The translations under genes and the position numbers were made by a program. 53,040 nucleotides of DNA from Myxococcaceae bacterium (lineage in GTDB: Bacteria > Myxococcota > Myxococcia > Myxococcales > Myxococcaceae). Numbering within the stretch: position 1 is the first letter of the stretch; every line of letters starts with the position of its first letter. Under the pieces are notes generated by a model. The model did not search any database, had not been told where the DNA came from, and worked only from the letters and a program-made list of their open reading frames with translations. Location of the stretch: assembly GCA_025459425.1 (NCBI GenBank), contig JALOQF010000004.1, positions 1 to 53,040 on the forward strand, given 5' to 3'. Positions 8,847 through 18,225 of the stretch are shown in pieces.

Positions 8847-9929
8847 TCACCCTGCCCGCACCACGAGGTGCCGGTACCGCTCGTGGTACAGCTCCGACAG
8901 CGTCAGGAAGAGCGCGACGATGAGCGGGCCGTAGACGAGCCCGAGGACGCCGAAGAGCGCCAGGCCTCCAACGATGGACAAGAAGATGAGCAGGCTCGGC
9001 AGCTGCACCTGCGCGCCGATGAGCTTCGTCTTCACCACGTTCTCGACGAAGAGGCCCTGCGCGACGTTGAAGGCGAGAAACCCCACCGCGGCGCCGTAGC
9101 GGCCCTGCGCCACCAGCACCACGGTGGCGGGCACCGTCACCACCGAGATGCCCACCAGCGGCAGGAATGCCATCACCGTCATCACCGTGCCCCACAGCAC
9201 CGGCGACGAGAAGCCCAGCACCGCCATCGAGAGCCCGCCGAGCACACCCTGAACGAGGCTGCCCAGGCCGTTGCCCACCACGATGGCGCGGGCCACGGCG
9301 TTGAACGTGTCGACGAGGCGCGCCTCCTCGTCGTCTGGGAGCGGTGAGGTGGCGAACACGTACCGTCGCAGCCGCTCTCCCTCGAGGAGGATGGTGAAGA
9401 CGATGAACAGCATCAGCACGAAGTGGAGCCCCGCAGCCAGCACGTTGGTGACGACCGCGTTCACCTGCGACGAGATGAAGCTGGCCACCGTGCCCGACGC
9501 CTTCACCAGCCAGCCGCTCAACACCTCGGGCGTCCAGGCGGTGCCCAATGCCTCTGAGATGGAGCGCGCACGGCGCGCGAGGAACCCCTCTCCGAACAGC
9601 AGCGCGTCGAGCTGCTCCCGGCCGAAGCCCTTGAGCGTGTCGTCGTAGAAGGCCGTCGCCTGCGCCGACAGGCTGGTGCTGATGAGGACGACGGGCACCA
9701 GCACCACCACCGCCACCAGCGCCGTCATGAGGCCCGCCGCCAGCGCCGGCCGCTTCACGAGGCGCGCACGCAGGGCCCGGTGCGCAGGCCCCACGAGGCT
9801 CGCGAACATGAAGGCCAGCACGAAGTCCGCGAGGAACGGGGAGAGGACGTAGAGCATCCCGGCGAGCGCGCCGAGGAAGAGCACCATGAAGAAGGCGACG
9901 GCGGCGAGCGGCCGCTGGGTGTCGTTCAT
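8847..9929 (-). CDS. AI-2E family (PerM/YdiK-like) membrane permease
   Basis: A 360-residue polytopic inner-membrane protein. There are two N-terminal helices (residues about 10-50), a further helix around 65-90, a central soluble loop (about 95-200), and four or five C-terminal helices. The C-terminal part contains NGLGSLVQGVLGGLSMAVLGFSSPVLWG and FLPLVGISVVTVPATVVL, and ends GVLGLVYGPLIVALFLTLSELY, the typical family terminus. Some members export autoinducer-2 and others act as Na+/H+ antiporters, so the substrate is open. It converges on the preceding exported-protein gene (15-bp gap) and is divergent from the next lipoprotein gene. Confidence 0.9.
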   Translation of the reverse strand: MNDTQRPLAAVAFFMVLFLGALAGMLYVLSPFLADFVLAFMFASLVGPAHRALRARLVKRPALAAGLMTALVAVVVLVPVVLISTSLSAQATAFYDDTLKGFGREQLDALLFGEGFLARRARSISEALGTAWTPEVLSGWLVKASGTVASFISSQVNAVVTNVLAAGLHFVLMLFIVFTILLEGERLRRYVFATSPLPDDEEARLVDTFNAVARAIVVGNGLGSLVQGVLGGLSMAVLGFSSPVLWGTVMTVMAFLPLVGISVVTVPATVVLVAQGRYGAAVGFLAFNVAQGLFVENVVKTKLIGAQVQLPSLLIFLSIVGGLALFGVLGLVYGPLIVALFLTLSELYHERYRHLVVRAG

Positions 9930-10001
9930 GCGGCGGCGGTGTAGCCCGGCCCGCGTACGATTTCGTGAAGCTGTCGCACCAGCCCCGACACCTGGCCCGG
10001 C

Positions 10002-11318
10002 ATGACTGCTCGATTGCTGCTGGTGGGGGCCCTCGCCTCGGGGTGCTGGGCGCCGTTCTCGACGGTAGACGACGACCTGGTGCCCATCGTCGCCGATGCC
10101 GGCAGACCGCCTCAGGGTCGCGACGCGCAGGTCGCCGATGCCTCGGTGGCCGACGCCGCCGTGGCTGACGCGGGCACCCCACTGCCGACCAACGCGGCCA
10201 TCGCCCCGGTCGCCGGCCCGCCTCCCGCCGCCTGCGGCTCGCTGCGCGCAGTGCTTGGCGCCCGCCTCGCGAATGACGCCGGGTGCGGCAACGGCTGCCT
10301 CTTCACCGTCGACGAGCAGACCTCGTCGCTCGCCTTCGTCTCGGGCCGCACCGCCGCCGACACCGTCTGGTTCACCGTCGAAGGCGGGCTCAGCGCCGAC
10401 TGGGTCGTCTTCACCTCGTACCGCGATGGCCTCGGGCGCCGGCTGGTGGCGAAGTCACGCCGGTCGAACGCGCTGTTCCAACTGCAGCCGCTGGGAACCG
10501 GCAACGTCTCGGTCGTGGGGCGATGGCTCGGCAGCACCTTCCACTACGTCGTGACCGAATGGGCGCCCGTCGCGGGCAGTCCCCGCCGCTCGACGCTGCG
10601 CGCCTGGCACTCCGCGACCCCCATCGAGTCCGAAGTGGTGGCCGAGCTGCCCAGCCCCCTCGGCGCCGGCTTCGGCATCAACTCGCTCACGGCGTACGCC
10701 TACGTCCTGGCGCTGGACGATGGGCTGTACGAGGTGCCCCTCTACGGAGCCAATCGCCGCGCCCGCCAGGTCATCGCCGTGCCCGACGTCTCGGCGCTCG
10801 TCGTCACCGACACGGGGCCATTCGCCTACGGCACGCGCTCCGGCGCGGTGGTGTACGGCACCTGGGGCTCGACGGTGCAGCACGAGGTGGTGGCGACGGG
10901 CCTGGAGGCAGCGTCGCTCGGCGTGCTCGGCTACGGCGAGCTGGCGGTGTTCGACCGGGAGCGCGGCATCTTCACCATCGACACGGCGTCACGCACGACG
11001 AGCCTGCTCTATGCGCAGCGCGACTTCGTGCAGGGCCACCACTTCATCGGAGAGATGCTGGTGCCTGACTTCAGCGGGCAGATTTCGGTCTCGGAGATCT
11101 GCCACCTCGACGCCGACGCACCGACCTACGGGACGGTGGCGCTCGAGCCGCCCTTGCCGCTCGTGGGCACTCCAGCCCGACGGGGCTCGGCGCGCTGGGT
11201 GACGGGCACGCCCGAGTGGCCCTGGCAGGTGCCGGTGCTCGACAGCCCCCCGTGGGACCGACCGCTCGACCGCGAGTCCCTCACCGGCGCGTTTCTGCTG
11301 CGCGTCGTGGGGCCCTGA
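10002..11318 (+). CDS. Large lipoprotein, predicted beta-propeller-like
   Basis: The 438-residue protein starts with a lipoprotein signal MTARLLLVGALASGC (lipobox LASGC). A low-complexity Asp/Ala linker (about residues 30-58, ADAxVADA) follows. The rest alternates beta strands with repeated aromatic and Gly turns (VWFTVEGGLSADWVVFTSY, HYVVTEWAPV, YAYVLALDDGLYEVPLYG), resembling a six- or seven-bladed WD/Kelch-like propeller without catalytic residues. Probably outer-membrane anchored. It is divergent from the permease and convergent with another lipoprotein. No characterised homologue comes to mind. Confidence 0.7.
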   Translation: MTARLLLVGALASGCWAPFSTVDDDLVPIVADAGRPPQGRDAQVADASVADAAVADAGTPLPTNAAIAPVAGPPPAACGSLRAVLGARLANDAGCGNGCLFTVDEQTSSLAFVSGRTAADTVWFTVEGGLSADWVVFTSYRDGLGRRLVAKSRRSNALFQLQPLGTGNVSVVGRWLGSTFHYVVTEWAPVAGSPRRSTLRAWHSATPIESEVVAELPSPLGAGFGINSLTAYAYVLALDDGLYEVPLYGANRRARQVIAVPDVSALVVTDTGPFAYGTRSGAVVYGTWGSTVQHEVVATGLEAASLGVLGYGELAVFDRERGIFTIDTASRTTSLLYAQRDFVQGHHFIGEMLVPDFSGQISVSEICHLDADAPTYGTVALEPPLPLVGTPARRGSARWVTGTPEWPWQVPVLDSPPWDRPLDRESLTGAFLLRVVGP

Positions 11319-11343
11319 GCTCATTCGCAACAGGGCACAGGCG

Positions 11344-12933
11344 TCACGGCGTCAGCTCGACGACGTAGAGCGTGTGCACGGCGCTCGCGGTCCGCTCCGC
11401 GCGGGGCGTGGCCACCCGGGTGCTCGAGACGGGCACGAAGGCGACGGTGCCTCCGATGTAGAGCCGGGTGTCGACGAGGCTCGTCTCTCCGGCGCCCTGC
11501 CCGGCCACGGTCTGGGCCGACGAGAAGAGGAGCGTGCGTGACACGTCGTAGGGCCGCACGGTCACCTCGGCCTGGCCTCCAGGCGGGTTCACCACCACGT
11601 GCTGCTGCACCGTCGCGCGGGGCCCGAAGTCGATGCGCTCGAAGTGGGCACCAGGCATCGGGAACGACGGGCAGCCTGCATCGCCCTGGGCGCCGCGGGT
11701 GAAGGTGAGCTCGGTCGGAGACGAGAGCGTTCCCCGCAGCATCGTCGCGCACACGTCGACGACGACGTCGGGCGTGAGGGGCTGCACCAGGAGCGCCGTG
11801 TTGGGTCCCGCCGTCGGCAGACCGCCCAGCGTCGCCGTCGTCGCGCGCGTGCCGCCATCGAAGAAGCCGCGCACCACCGAGACGTCGCTCCACTCGACGA
11901 GCTGGGCGCCATAGAGGCCGCAGGTGGCGCCGATCGCCGCCACCTCGGAGCCGCTCCGCAGGACGACGGCCGGGCTGTCGTCGTCGTCGTAGAAGTTCGA
12001 GCTCACCGCCGCCGACTTGAGCAGCAGCGTGCGCGCGGGGTCGACGCCCCCATCGAAGCGCTGCGGCACGCCGCACACGGCTGGCGGCAGGTGCACCACG
12101 CGCAGGCCCGCCGGCAGCTCGGCCACCTGGAAGTAGACCGTCGACTCGTCGGTGTCCTGCTCCCGCTCGCACACCAGCGACGAGACGCTCGCGAGCGAGC
12201 ACCGCACCAGGCCGGAACCGGCGACCTGCAGGCTGCTGCTGAGCGCCTGCATGACGAAGAAGCTCGTCGTCACCGACTCCACCGCCGGCGTGAAGGGGCA
12301 CACGACGCGGGTGCCCGGCGTGCCGGCGCCGCCATCGGGCAGCGAGGGCCCCGCCGGCGGCAGACGACACACCCCGCGTCGAACCAGGGGCCGCGCGGTC
12401 AACTGCGCGCGCGCCTCGCCCACCACGGCAGCGGCCTCGACCTCGAGCGTGCCCGCCGTCAGCGGCTTCACGAAGATGTTCGCCGTGAACGCCGGCGCCG
12501 CCAGCGACACGCGCGTCACGGCATCGCCGCAGGTGGCGGTCGACGACAACCGGGCGCTCCCCGCCGACAGCCGCAGCGCCACCTCGAGCGCGCCGGCGTC
12601 GACACCTCCGTCGCGCACGCGGAGCGTCAGCGGCACGCAGCGGCCCGTCAGCACCGAGTCCACGAAGGGGTCGAACCCGAGCGCCCCGGGCCCTTCACCC
12701 GGCCCGCCATCGACGCCGGCATCGACACCGGCATCGACGCCGGCATCGCGCGGGGCGCCAGCGTCGAGCCCGTCGAGCCGCACGCATTCGGGGCCCTGGC
12801 CCACGTCCACGCACGCGTACCCGGTGACGCAGTCGTCCTGCGTCGTGCAGACGAAGCGCTCGGCGCCGAGGTCGAGCGGGCTGCGCTCGCACGCCGACAC
12901 CAGCAACAACACACAGGGCAGCGTCAGACGCAC
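11344..12933 (-). CDS. Large lipoprotein with Asp-Ala-Gly linker
   Basis: 529 residues. The signal peptide MRLTLPCVLLLVSAC ends in a lipobox (LVSAC). A short Cys pair region (FVCTTQDDCVTGYACVDVGQGPEC) is the EGF-like or Dickkopf-like motif common at the N-terminus of myxobacterial surface lipoproteins. Then comes a DAGVDAGVDAG linker, followed by about 440 residues of beta-rich sequence with Ig-like strands (VPLTLRVRDGGVDAGALEVALRL) and paired cysteines. Probably surface exposed or adhesive; no enzymatic motif. Convergent with the preceding lipoprotein gene; function unknown. Confidence 0.7.
   Translation of the reverse strand: MRLTLPCVLLLVSACERSPLDLGAERFVCTTQDDCVTGYACVDVGQGPECVRLDGLDAGAPRDAGVDAGVDAGVDGGPGEGPGALGFDPFVDSVLTGRCVPLTLRVRDGGVDAGALEVALRLSAGSARLSSTATCGDAVTRVSLAAPAFTANIFVKPLTAGTLEVEAAAVVGEARAQLTARPLVRRGVCRLPPAGPSLPDGGAGTPGTRVVCPFTPAVESVTTSFFVMQALSSSLQVAGSGLVRCSLASVSSLVCEREQDTDESTVYFQVAELPAGLRVVHLPPAVCGVPQRFDGGVDPARTLLLKSAAVSSNFYDDDDSPAVVLRSGSEVAAIGATCGLYGAQLVEWSDVSVVRGFFDGGTRATTATLGGLPTAGPNTALLVQPLTPDVVVDVCATMLRGTLSSPTELTFTRGAQGDAGCPSFPMPGAHFERIDFGPRATVQQHVVVNPPGGQAEVTVRPYDVSRTLLFSSAQTVAGQGAGETSLVDTRLYIGGTVAFVPVSSTRVATPRAERTASAVHTLYVVELTP
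12708..12756 (-). repeat. 12-bp tandem repeat coding the DAGV linker
   Basis: About four tandem copies of a 12-bp unit (gacgccggcatc on the + strand, with one c-to-a variant) inside the lipoprotein gene. They encode repeated Asp-Ala-Gly-Val/Ile steps. Such a run can change length by slippage in whole codons, altering the distance between the membrane anchor and the folded domain without a frameshift. Confidence 0.6.
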
Positions 12934-13118
12934 GGGCGCTTCGCCTTAGCAAACCCACGCTCCCGGTCGACGGAGACGCCTGCACGGGTGAGCACTCGAC
13001 TTCACACCTCGGTCGCCAGCTTCGACCGCCTCGATGACGAGGCGCGATCGGCTGCCCGGCCAGGCAGGCCACCACGTCACCGGTGAAGGCCGCCCGCGCG
13101 CGCGTTACAACGCGGGCC

Positions 13119-14873
13119 ATGCCTTCGAACGCCTCGAGCCCCTCGTTCATCAGTCAGCTCTGCTTCGGCACCATCGAGGAGGACCTCATCCTCCCCTACC
13201 CGAAGATGAAGCCTGCCGAGCAGGAGACCTTCAAGGCCATCCGCTCCTCCATCGAGCAGCTGCTCAAGCCGCACGAGAAGGACTTCCGCGCGTGGGACGA
13301 GGACGGCGAGCTGCCCGCCTCGTTCATCGAAGAGCTCAAGTCGTTCGGCCTCTTCTCGCTCGTCATCCCCGAGGCGCACGGCGGCATGCAGCTGTCGGCG
13401 ACGGCCTATTCGCGCACGCTGCAGGAGCTCGCCAAGTACGACGGCTCGGTCGCCGTCACCGTGGGCGCCCACTCGTCCATCGGCATGCGCGGCCTGCTCC
13501 TCTTCGGCACCGACGAGCAGAAGGCCCGCTACATGCCGAAGCTCGCGACCGGCGAGATGATCGCCGCCTTCTGCCTCACCGAGCCCGGGGCCGGCAGCGA
13601 CGCCGCCAGCATCAAGACCACCGCCGTGAAGGACGGCGACGACTGGGTGCTCAACGGCAACAAGCTGTGGATCACCAATGGCGGCATCGCGCAGTTCTTC
13701 ACCGTCTTCGCCAAGACGGGCGGCCAGGCCGAGCGCGGCAACATGACGGCCTTCATCGTCACCCGCGACCAGGCCGGCGTCTCGGTGGGCCCGCACGAAG
13801 ACAAGATGGGCATTCGCGCCTCGAGCACCACCACCGTGCACTTCGACAACGTGCGCGTGCCGGCGAACAACGTGCTGGGCGAGGTGGGCAAGGGCTTCAA
13901 GGTGGCGATGAAGATCCTCAACTCGGGCCGCACCGGCCTGGGCGGCGGCACCGTCGGCGGCATGAAGAAGCTCATCTCGCTCGCCACCAGGCAGTCGAAG
14001 GAGCGCGTGCAGTTCGGCAAGCCCATCGCCGAGTACGGCCTGGTGAAGCAGAAGCTCGGTCACATGGTGGTCGACTGCTACGCGACCGAGTCGGCGGTGA
14101 ACATGGTGAACCACCTCATCGACTCGGGCAGCGAGGAGTACGCCGTCGAGGCCGCCATCACCAAGGTGTTCGGCACCGAGGCGCTGTGGCGCACCGCCGA
14201 CGAGGCCCTGCAGATCGCCGCCGGCAACGGCTTCATGAAGGAGTTCCCCTACGAGCGCATCTTGCGCGACGCGCGCATCAACCGCATCTACGAGGGCACC
14301 AACGACATCTTGCGGCTCTTCATCGCGCTCACCGCGATGAACGAGGTGGGCTCGGAGCTCAAGGAGCTGTCGGACTCGCTCAAGGGCATCTTCAACAACC
14401 CCATCAAGGGCTTCGGCGTCATCTCGGAGTACGCCATGCGCCGGGCCTCGCTCGCCACCGACCGGGTCAAGCGCGAGAAGACGAAGTTCACGAAGCTCCA
14501 CCCGGCGCTCGAGAAGAACCAGCTCGTCTTCGAAGAGCTCACCCGCGAGCTGGCCACCTCGGTCGACCGCATCTTGCGCAAGCACGGCAAGAACGTCATC
14601 GGCAAGCAGTTCGCCAGCCGCCGGCTCGCCGACATCATGATCGACCTCTTCGTGCTGGCCTCGACGCTGTCGCGGGTGTCGACGGCGATGCAGGAGCAGG
14701 GCGTCGGCAAGGTGACGAAGGAGATCGAGATTCTCGAGGTGCTGACGGGCCAGGTGCGCCGTCGGGTGCGCAGCAACATGTCGAAGATCGACGACAACGA
14801 CGACGAGTTCATCAAGTCGCTCGCCGACGACGCGCTCGACCGCGAGGCCTACCGCTGGGACAACGTGGACTGA
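13119..14873 (+). CDS. Acyl-CoA dehydrogenase, VLCAD/ACAD9-like long form
   Basis: FAD enzyme for the first step of fatty-acid beta-oxidation. At 584 residues it is longer than the usual 380-residue ACADs and has the extra C-terminal helical domain of the VLCAD/ACAD9 group. Visible: AAFCLTEPGAGSDAAS and WVLNGNKLWITNGG (FAD and acyl-CoA binding), RVQFGKPIAEYGLVKQKLG, and RIYEGTNDILRLFIALTAM, where Glu of EGTND is the position of the catalytic base. I placed the start at 13119 (MPSNASSPSF); an earlier in-frame ATG at 13083 would add twelve basic residues. Long-chain substrates are inferred from subfamily. First of several co-directional genes, including a desaturase. Confidence 0.92.
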   Translation: MPSNASSPSFISQLCFGTIEEDLILPYPKMKPAEQETFKAIRSSIEQLLKPHEKDFRAWDEDGELPASFIEELKSFGLFSLVIPEAHGGMQLSATAYSRTLQELAKYDGSVAVTVGAHSSIGMRGLLLFGTDEQKARYMPKLATGEMIAAFCLTEPGAGSDAASIKTTAVKDGDDWVLNGNKLWITNGGIAQFFTVFAKTGGQAERGNMTAFIVTRDQAGVSVGPHEDKMGIRASSTTTVHFDNVRVPANNVLGEVGKGFKVAMKILNSGRTGLGGGTVGGMKKLISLATRQSKERVQFGKPIAEYGLVKQKLGHMVVDCYATESAVNMVNHLIDSGSEEYAVEAAITKVFGTEALWRTADEALQIAAGNGFMKEFPYERILRDARINRIYEGTNDILRLFIALTAMNEVGSELKELSDSLKGIFNNPIKGFGVISEYAMRRASLATDRVKREKTKFTKLHPALEKNQLVFEELTRELATSVDRILRKHGKNVIGKQFASRRLADIMIDLFVLASTLSRVSTAMQEQGVGKVTKEIEILEVLTGQVRRRVRSNMSKIDDNDDEFIKSLADDALDREAYRWDNVD

Positions 14874-14949
14874 GCCGAACGTTCCACCCCACGGCCCGGC
14901 CGGGCGGCGACTGGCGAGGGGCTGGGCTTTGGACCATCATGGCGGCGCC

Positions 14950-15777
14950 ATGCGCACGCTCACGCTCGTCTCGTTCGTCGTCCTGCTGCTCGCCACCAGC
15001 GGCTGCCGCAAGAAGTCGTACAAGGCGTTCTACGAGGCCGAGCGCGCGTACCAGGTGATGGTCGCGCGCGAGGGCGAAGACGCCTACTTCCAGCCCGAGC
15101 TGGAGCAGGTGCTCACGGTGCTGCGCGCGGTCCCCGCCGGCGCTCCCGAGGAGCCCAAGGCCCAGGCCCTGCTGGCCACCATCGAGCAGGAGCGCGCCCG
15201 CATCACCGCCGAGCGCAACCAGGCCGAGGCCGAAGCCAGAACGGCCCAGGCAGCGGCTCCGCCCACCCGCACCGACTTCGGCACCACCGCGCCAACCGAG
15301 GGCGCCGCGCCCGCGATCGACCCGGCGGCGGCGGGCCCGGGCACCCCGCAGCCCGGCATGGACGAGGCCGAGTTCAAGCGCCAGTTCGGCGTCTGCGTGA
15401 CGGGCCCCGAAGTCATCGAGCTGCCCACCGGCAAGCACCCGGCCTACACCGGCGCCGACGACGAGCGGTGCCGCAAGCGCCTCGGCACCAGCGCGCCGAC
15501 GAAGTTCTTCTTCGTCAACAACAAGCTCGCGGGCCGCGCCATCTCGCAGGTGAACGCCGAGGCCGCCGCCGCGGCCGACAAGGCCCGCAAAGAGGCGGAA
15601 GCCGCCCAGGCCAACGCGAAGAAAGAAGACTTCCTCTTCGTGCCCGGCGCGCCCCTGCCGAAGGTGCTGGCCGAGAAGATGCCGCCCCCCAACACCGGCG
15701 CCATGCCCGCGGCGCCCACCGGTGACGGCATGAAAGAGACGGCGCCCCCGTCGACGCTGCCGCCCCGCACGGAGTGA
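14950..15777 (+). CDS. Lipoprotein with helical Ala/Glu-rich segments, 275 aa
   Basis: Signal peptide MRTLTLVSFVVLLLATSGC with lipobox ATSGC. A coiled-coil-like segment follows (residues about 70-100, LLATIEQERARITAERNQAEAEA), then a Pro/Ala-rich linker and a small Cys-containing domain (FGVCVTGPEVIELPTGKHPAYTGADDERCRK). The C-terminus has a second charged helix and a Pro-rich tail. Probably a periplasmic or outer-membrane structural lipoprotein. Start chosen at the ATG from which the signal peptide begins. No homologue recognised. Confidence 0.7.
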   Translation: MRTLTLVSFVVLLLATSGCRKKSYKAFYEAERAYQVMVAREGEDAYFQPELEQVLTVLRAVPAGAPEEPKAQALLATIEQERARITAERNQAEAEARTAQAAAPPTRTDFGTTAPTEGAAPAIDPAAAGPGTPQPGMDEAEFKRQFGVCVTGPEVIELPTGKHPAYTGADDERCRKRLGTSAPTKFFFVNNKLAGRAISQVNAEAAAAADKARKEAEAAQANAKKEDFLFVPGAPLPKVLAEKMPPPNTGAMPAAPTGDGMKETAPPSTLPPRTE

Positions 15778-15791
15778 CCGCGGTCAAGCAA

Positions 15792-15853
15792 ACACCCGCC
15801 GTACCTGAGCTTTTGGGGAAGTGGCGCCCGCTTGGGTTCCAGGAGGCGGGTGT
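15792..15853. promoter_or_regulatory. 9-bp inverted repeat upstream of the desaturase
   Basis: ACACCCGCC at 15792-15800 and its exact complement GGCGGGTGT at 15845-15853, with a 44-bp spacer. It lies between the lipoprotein stop (15777) and the desaturase start (15872). It could be a pair of half-sites for a regulator of the desaturase or a large stem-loop ending the upstream transcript. The purine run aggagg inside it is too far from the ATG to be its ribosome site. Confidence 0.35.
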
Positions 15854-15871
15854 GCTAGCCGGCCAGTCGCC

Positions 15872-16951
15872 ATGACGACTGCCACGGTGATGGACCCCGA
15901 AGCTCCGCAGCCGGTCCCCATGCCGGCGCTCCCGACGCCTGCGCACCAGGGCCAGGTGCGCGCCACCACGCCCGACGGCCGCCGCGCCGAAAAAGAGATT
16001 CTGCTGCACTCGCGCGAGTTCACCGCCGAAGACGTGACGCGCTCGTGGGCGTACACGCTGTCGACGTTCCTCATCCTCGGGGCGTTGTCGGCCGCGGCGG
16101 TGGCGCTGCCGACGTGGTGGCTGCGGCTGCCCGTCTCGGTGCTGGCCGGCCTCACCGCGGTGCGCACCTTCTGCCTCTTCCACGACTACCAGCACGGCGC
16201 GATTCTGCGGCAGTCGAAGGTGGCCGAAGCCCTCTTCTTCGTCTTCGGCATGTTCATCATGACGCCGCCGTCGGTGTGGCGCGAGACGCACAACTACCAC
16301 CACCAGCACAACGCCAAGCTCATCGGCTCGCACATCGGCAGCTACCCGATGCTGACGCCGTCGATGTACGCGGCGCTCTCGCCTGCCCAGAAGCTGATGT
16401 ACCGCTTCATTCGCAGCCCGCTGAACATGCTGTTGGCCATTTTCACGGTGTTCGGCGTCGGCATGAACCTCTCGCCCTTCCTGCGCGCGCCGAAGAAGCA
16501 TTGGGCCGGCCTGTTGTGCCTCGTCACCGTCATCGGCCTGGGCGTGGGCCTGGGCCTCGCGGGGCACTTCGACGCCTACGTCTTCGGCTGGTTCATTCCC
16601 ATGGCCGTGGCCGCGGCGTCGGGCTCGTACCTCTTCTACGCGCAGCACAACTTCCCCGGCATGAACGTCGCCGACCGCAGCACGTGGACGTTCTCGGGCG
16701 CGGCCATCGACTCGTCGAGCTTCATGAAGATGGGCCCCTTCATGAACTGGATGACGGCGAACATCGGCTACCACCACGTGCACCACCTCAACGCGACGAT
16801 TCCCTTCTACCGGCTGCCCGAGGCGATGGAGGCCATTCCCGAGCTGCGGCACCCCGGCGAGACGAGCTGGCACCCGAAGGACATGGCCACCGCGCTGAAG
16901 CTCAAGCTGTGGGACCCCGAGAAGCAGCAGCTCGTCGGGTTCGAGCGCTGA
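15872..16951 (+). CDS. Fatty acid desaturase, membrane di-iron
   Basis: Inserts a double bond into acyl chains of membrane lipids using O2 and a di-iron centre. The 359-residue protein has the three histidine boxes HDYQH (104-108), HNYHHQH (140-146) and HHVHH (301-305), in the spacing of the acyl-lipid/delta-12-type desaturase family. Hydrophobic spans lie at about 62-100, 185-200, 212-232 and 236-256. I chose the ATG at 15872 because the longer frame upstream adds a Pro/Gly-rich tail without a ribosome site. It lies in a lipid-metabolism stretch with the acyl-CoA dehydrogenase. Regiospecificity cannot be read from sequence. Confidence 0.93.
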   Translation: MTTATVMDPEAPQPVPMPALPTPAHQGQVRATTPDGRRAEKEILLHSREFTAEDVTRSWAYTLSTFLILGALSAAAVALPTWWLRLPVSVLAGLTAVRTFCLFHDYQHGAILRQSKVAEALFFVFGMFIMTPPSVWRETHNYHHQHNAKLIGSHIGSYPMLTPSMYAALSPAQKLMYRFIRSPLNMLLAIFTVFGVGMNLSPFLRAPKKHWAGLLCLVTVIGLGVGLGLAGHFDAYVFGWFIPMAVAAASGSYLFYAQHNFPGMNVADRSTWTFSGAAIDSSSFMKMGPFMNWMTANIGYHHVHHLNATIPFYRLPEAMEAIPELRHPGETSWHPKDMATALKLKLWDPEKQQLVGFER

Positions 16952-16987
16952 CGTCAGGCCGCCCGTGCGCAGCCGTCGGCGTTCCCC

Positions 16988-18037
16988 ATGACCGAGGCCG
17001 ACTGGCGGGCATCGCTGGGCTGGGGCCCGGACTTCGAGGCAGGGCTCGCGCCGTACGCCGAGAAGGGCCTCGAGCCGGCCCGCGTCATTCTCGTCTACCG
17101 CAAGCAGCTGAAGGTGCTGTCGCGACGCGGCGAGCACTGGGCACGCACCGGGGGCCGGCTGCTCCACAAGGCCGAGAGCGTCGAAGACTTCCCCGCGGTG
17201 GGTGACTGGGTCGCGGCGCGCGTGCCCGACGCCGGAGAGGCCCTGGTGCAGGCCGTGCTGCCGCGCCGCTCGGCCGTCGTGCGCAAGGTGGCCGGCCACC
17301 AGCACGCGCCGCAGGTCATCGCCACCAACATCGACTTCCTGCTGCTGGTGATGGGCCTCGACATGGACTTCAACCTGCGGCGGCTCGAGCGGTACCTCAC
17401 GCTGTCGTGGGAGAGCCGGGCCCGGCCCGTCGTGGTGCTGAACAAGGCCGACGTCTGCGACGACCTGCCCTTCTTCCTCGACGAGACGAAGGCCATCGCG
17501 GGCGAGGCGCCCGTGCACGTGGTGAGCGCCCTCGACGGCTCCGGCCTCGACGCGCTCTCGGCCTACGTGGGCTTCGGCAAGACGACGGCCTTCCTCGGCA
17601 GCTCCGGCGTCGGCAAGACGACGCTGGTGAACCGCCTCGTGGGTGACGGCGATCGCCTCACGGGCGAGCTGAAGGACGACGGCAAGGGCAAGCACACCAC
17701 CACCACCCGCGAGCTGGTGGTGCTGCCCGGCGGCGGCGCCCTCGTCGACAACCCGGGCCTGCGCGAGGTGCAGCTGTGGGAAGCCGACGAGGGCCTCTCG
17801 CGGGCCTTCGACGACATCGAGGCGCTGGGGGCGAGCTGCCGCTTCAACGACTGCCGCCACCTCGAGGAGCCCGGGTGTGCCGTGCAGGCCGCGCTCGCCG
17901 AGGGCACGTTGGCTGACGACCGCTACGACGCCTGGCAGACGCTGCAGCGCGAGCTCGAGAGCCGGCTCAAGCCGCAGCGCGGGGCGCCCGAGACGAAGCG
18001 GCGCGAGCGCGTCGGCCACGGCAAGCGGCGGAGCTGA
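16988..18037 (+). CDS. rsgA: Small ribosomal subunit biogenesis GTPase RsgA
   Basis: Circularly permuted GTPase that helps mature the 30S subunit. Order seen in the 349 residues: N-terminal OB-fold (to about 100), then the G4 motif NKAD (152-155), the P-loop GSSGVGKT (204-211), and G3-like DNPG in the order peculiar to YjeQ/RsgA. The C-terminal zinc motif CRFNDCRHLEEPGC has the CxxxxCxHxxxxxC form. The end is very basic (KRRERVGHGKRRS), suitable for rRNA contact. An N-terminal extension of about 30 residues (WRASLGWGPDFEAGLAPY) is seen in a subset of RsgA proteins. 36 bp after the desaturase on the same strand. Confidence 0.95.
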   Translation: MTEADWRASLGWGPDFEAGLAPYAEKGLEPARVILVYRKQLKVLSRRGEHWARTGGRLLHKAESVEDFPAVGDWVAARVPDAGEALVQAVLPRRSAVVRKVAGHQHAPQVIATNIDFLLLVMGLDMDFNLRRLERYLTLSWESRARPVVVLNKADVCDDLPFFLDETKAIAGEAPVHVVSALDGSGLDALSAYVGFGKTTAFLGSSGVGKTTLVNRLVGDGDRLTGELKDDGKGKHTTTTRELVVLPGGGALVDNPGLREVQLWEADEGLSRAFDDIEALGASCRFNDCRHLEEPGCAVQAALAEGTLADDRYDAWQTLQRELESRLKPQRGAPETKRRERVGHGKRRS

Positions 18038-18225
18038 GCGGATGCGTCGAGTGCCGAAGGACCGCTGAACGCGGCAGGTCGGGGAGCCGCCTCGGTGCGT
18101 CGGGCTCCTGCCAACGCACCGGCAGGCTCGCGCGGCTCTCGCTGAGAAGCCCCACCGTCGCCTGCGTCACCTGCCCAGCGCTCGACGGGACGCTGAGCCT
18201 GGACGCTGAGCTGAACCCGCGAACC

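Noticed and set aside
15515..18019. Very long reverse open frame opposite the desaturase and rsgA
   Set aside because: Typical antisense shadow in high-GC DNA: His/Arg/Ala-rich product, no motif, and two well-recognised genes on the other strand.
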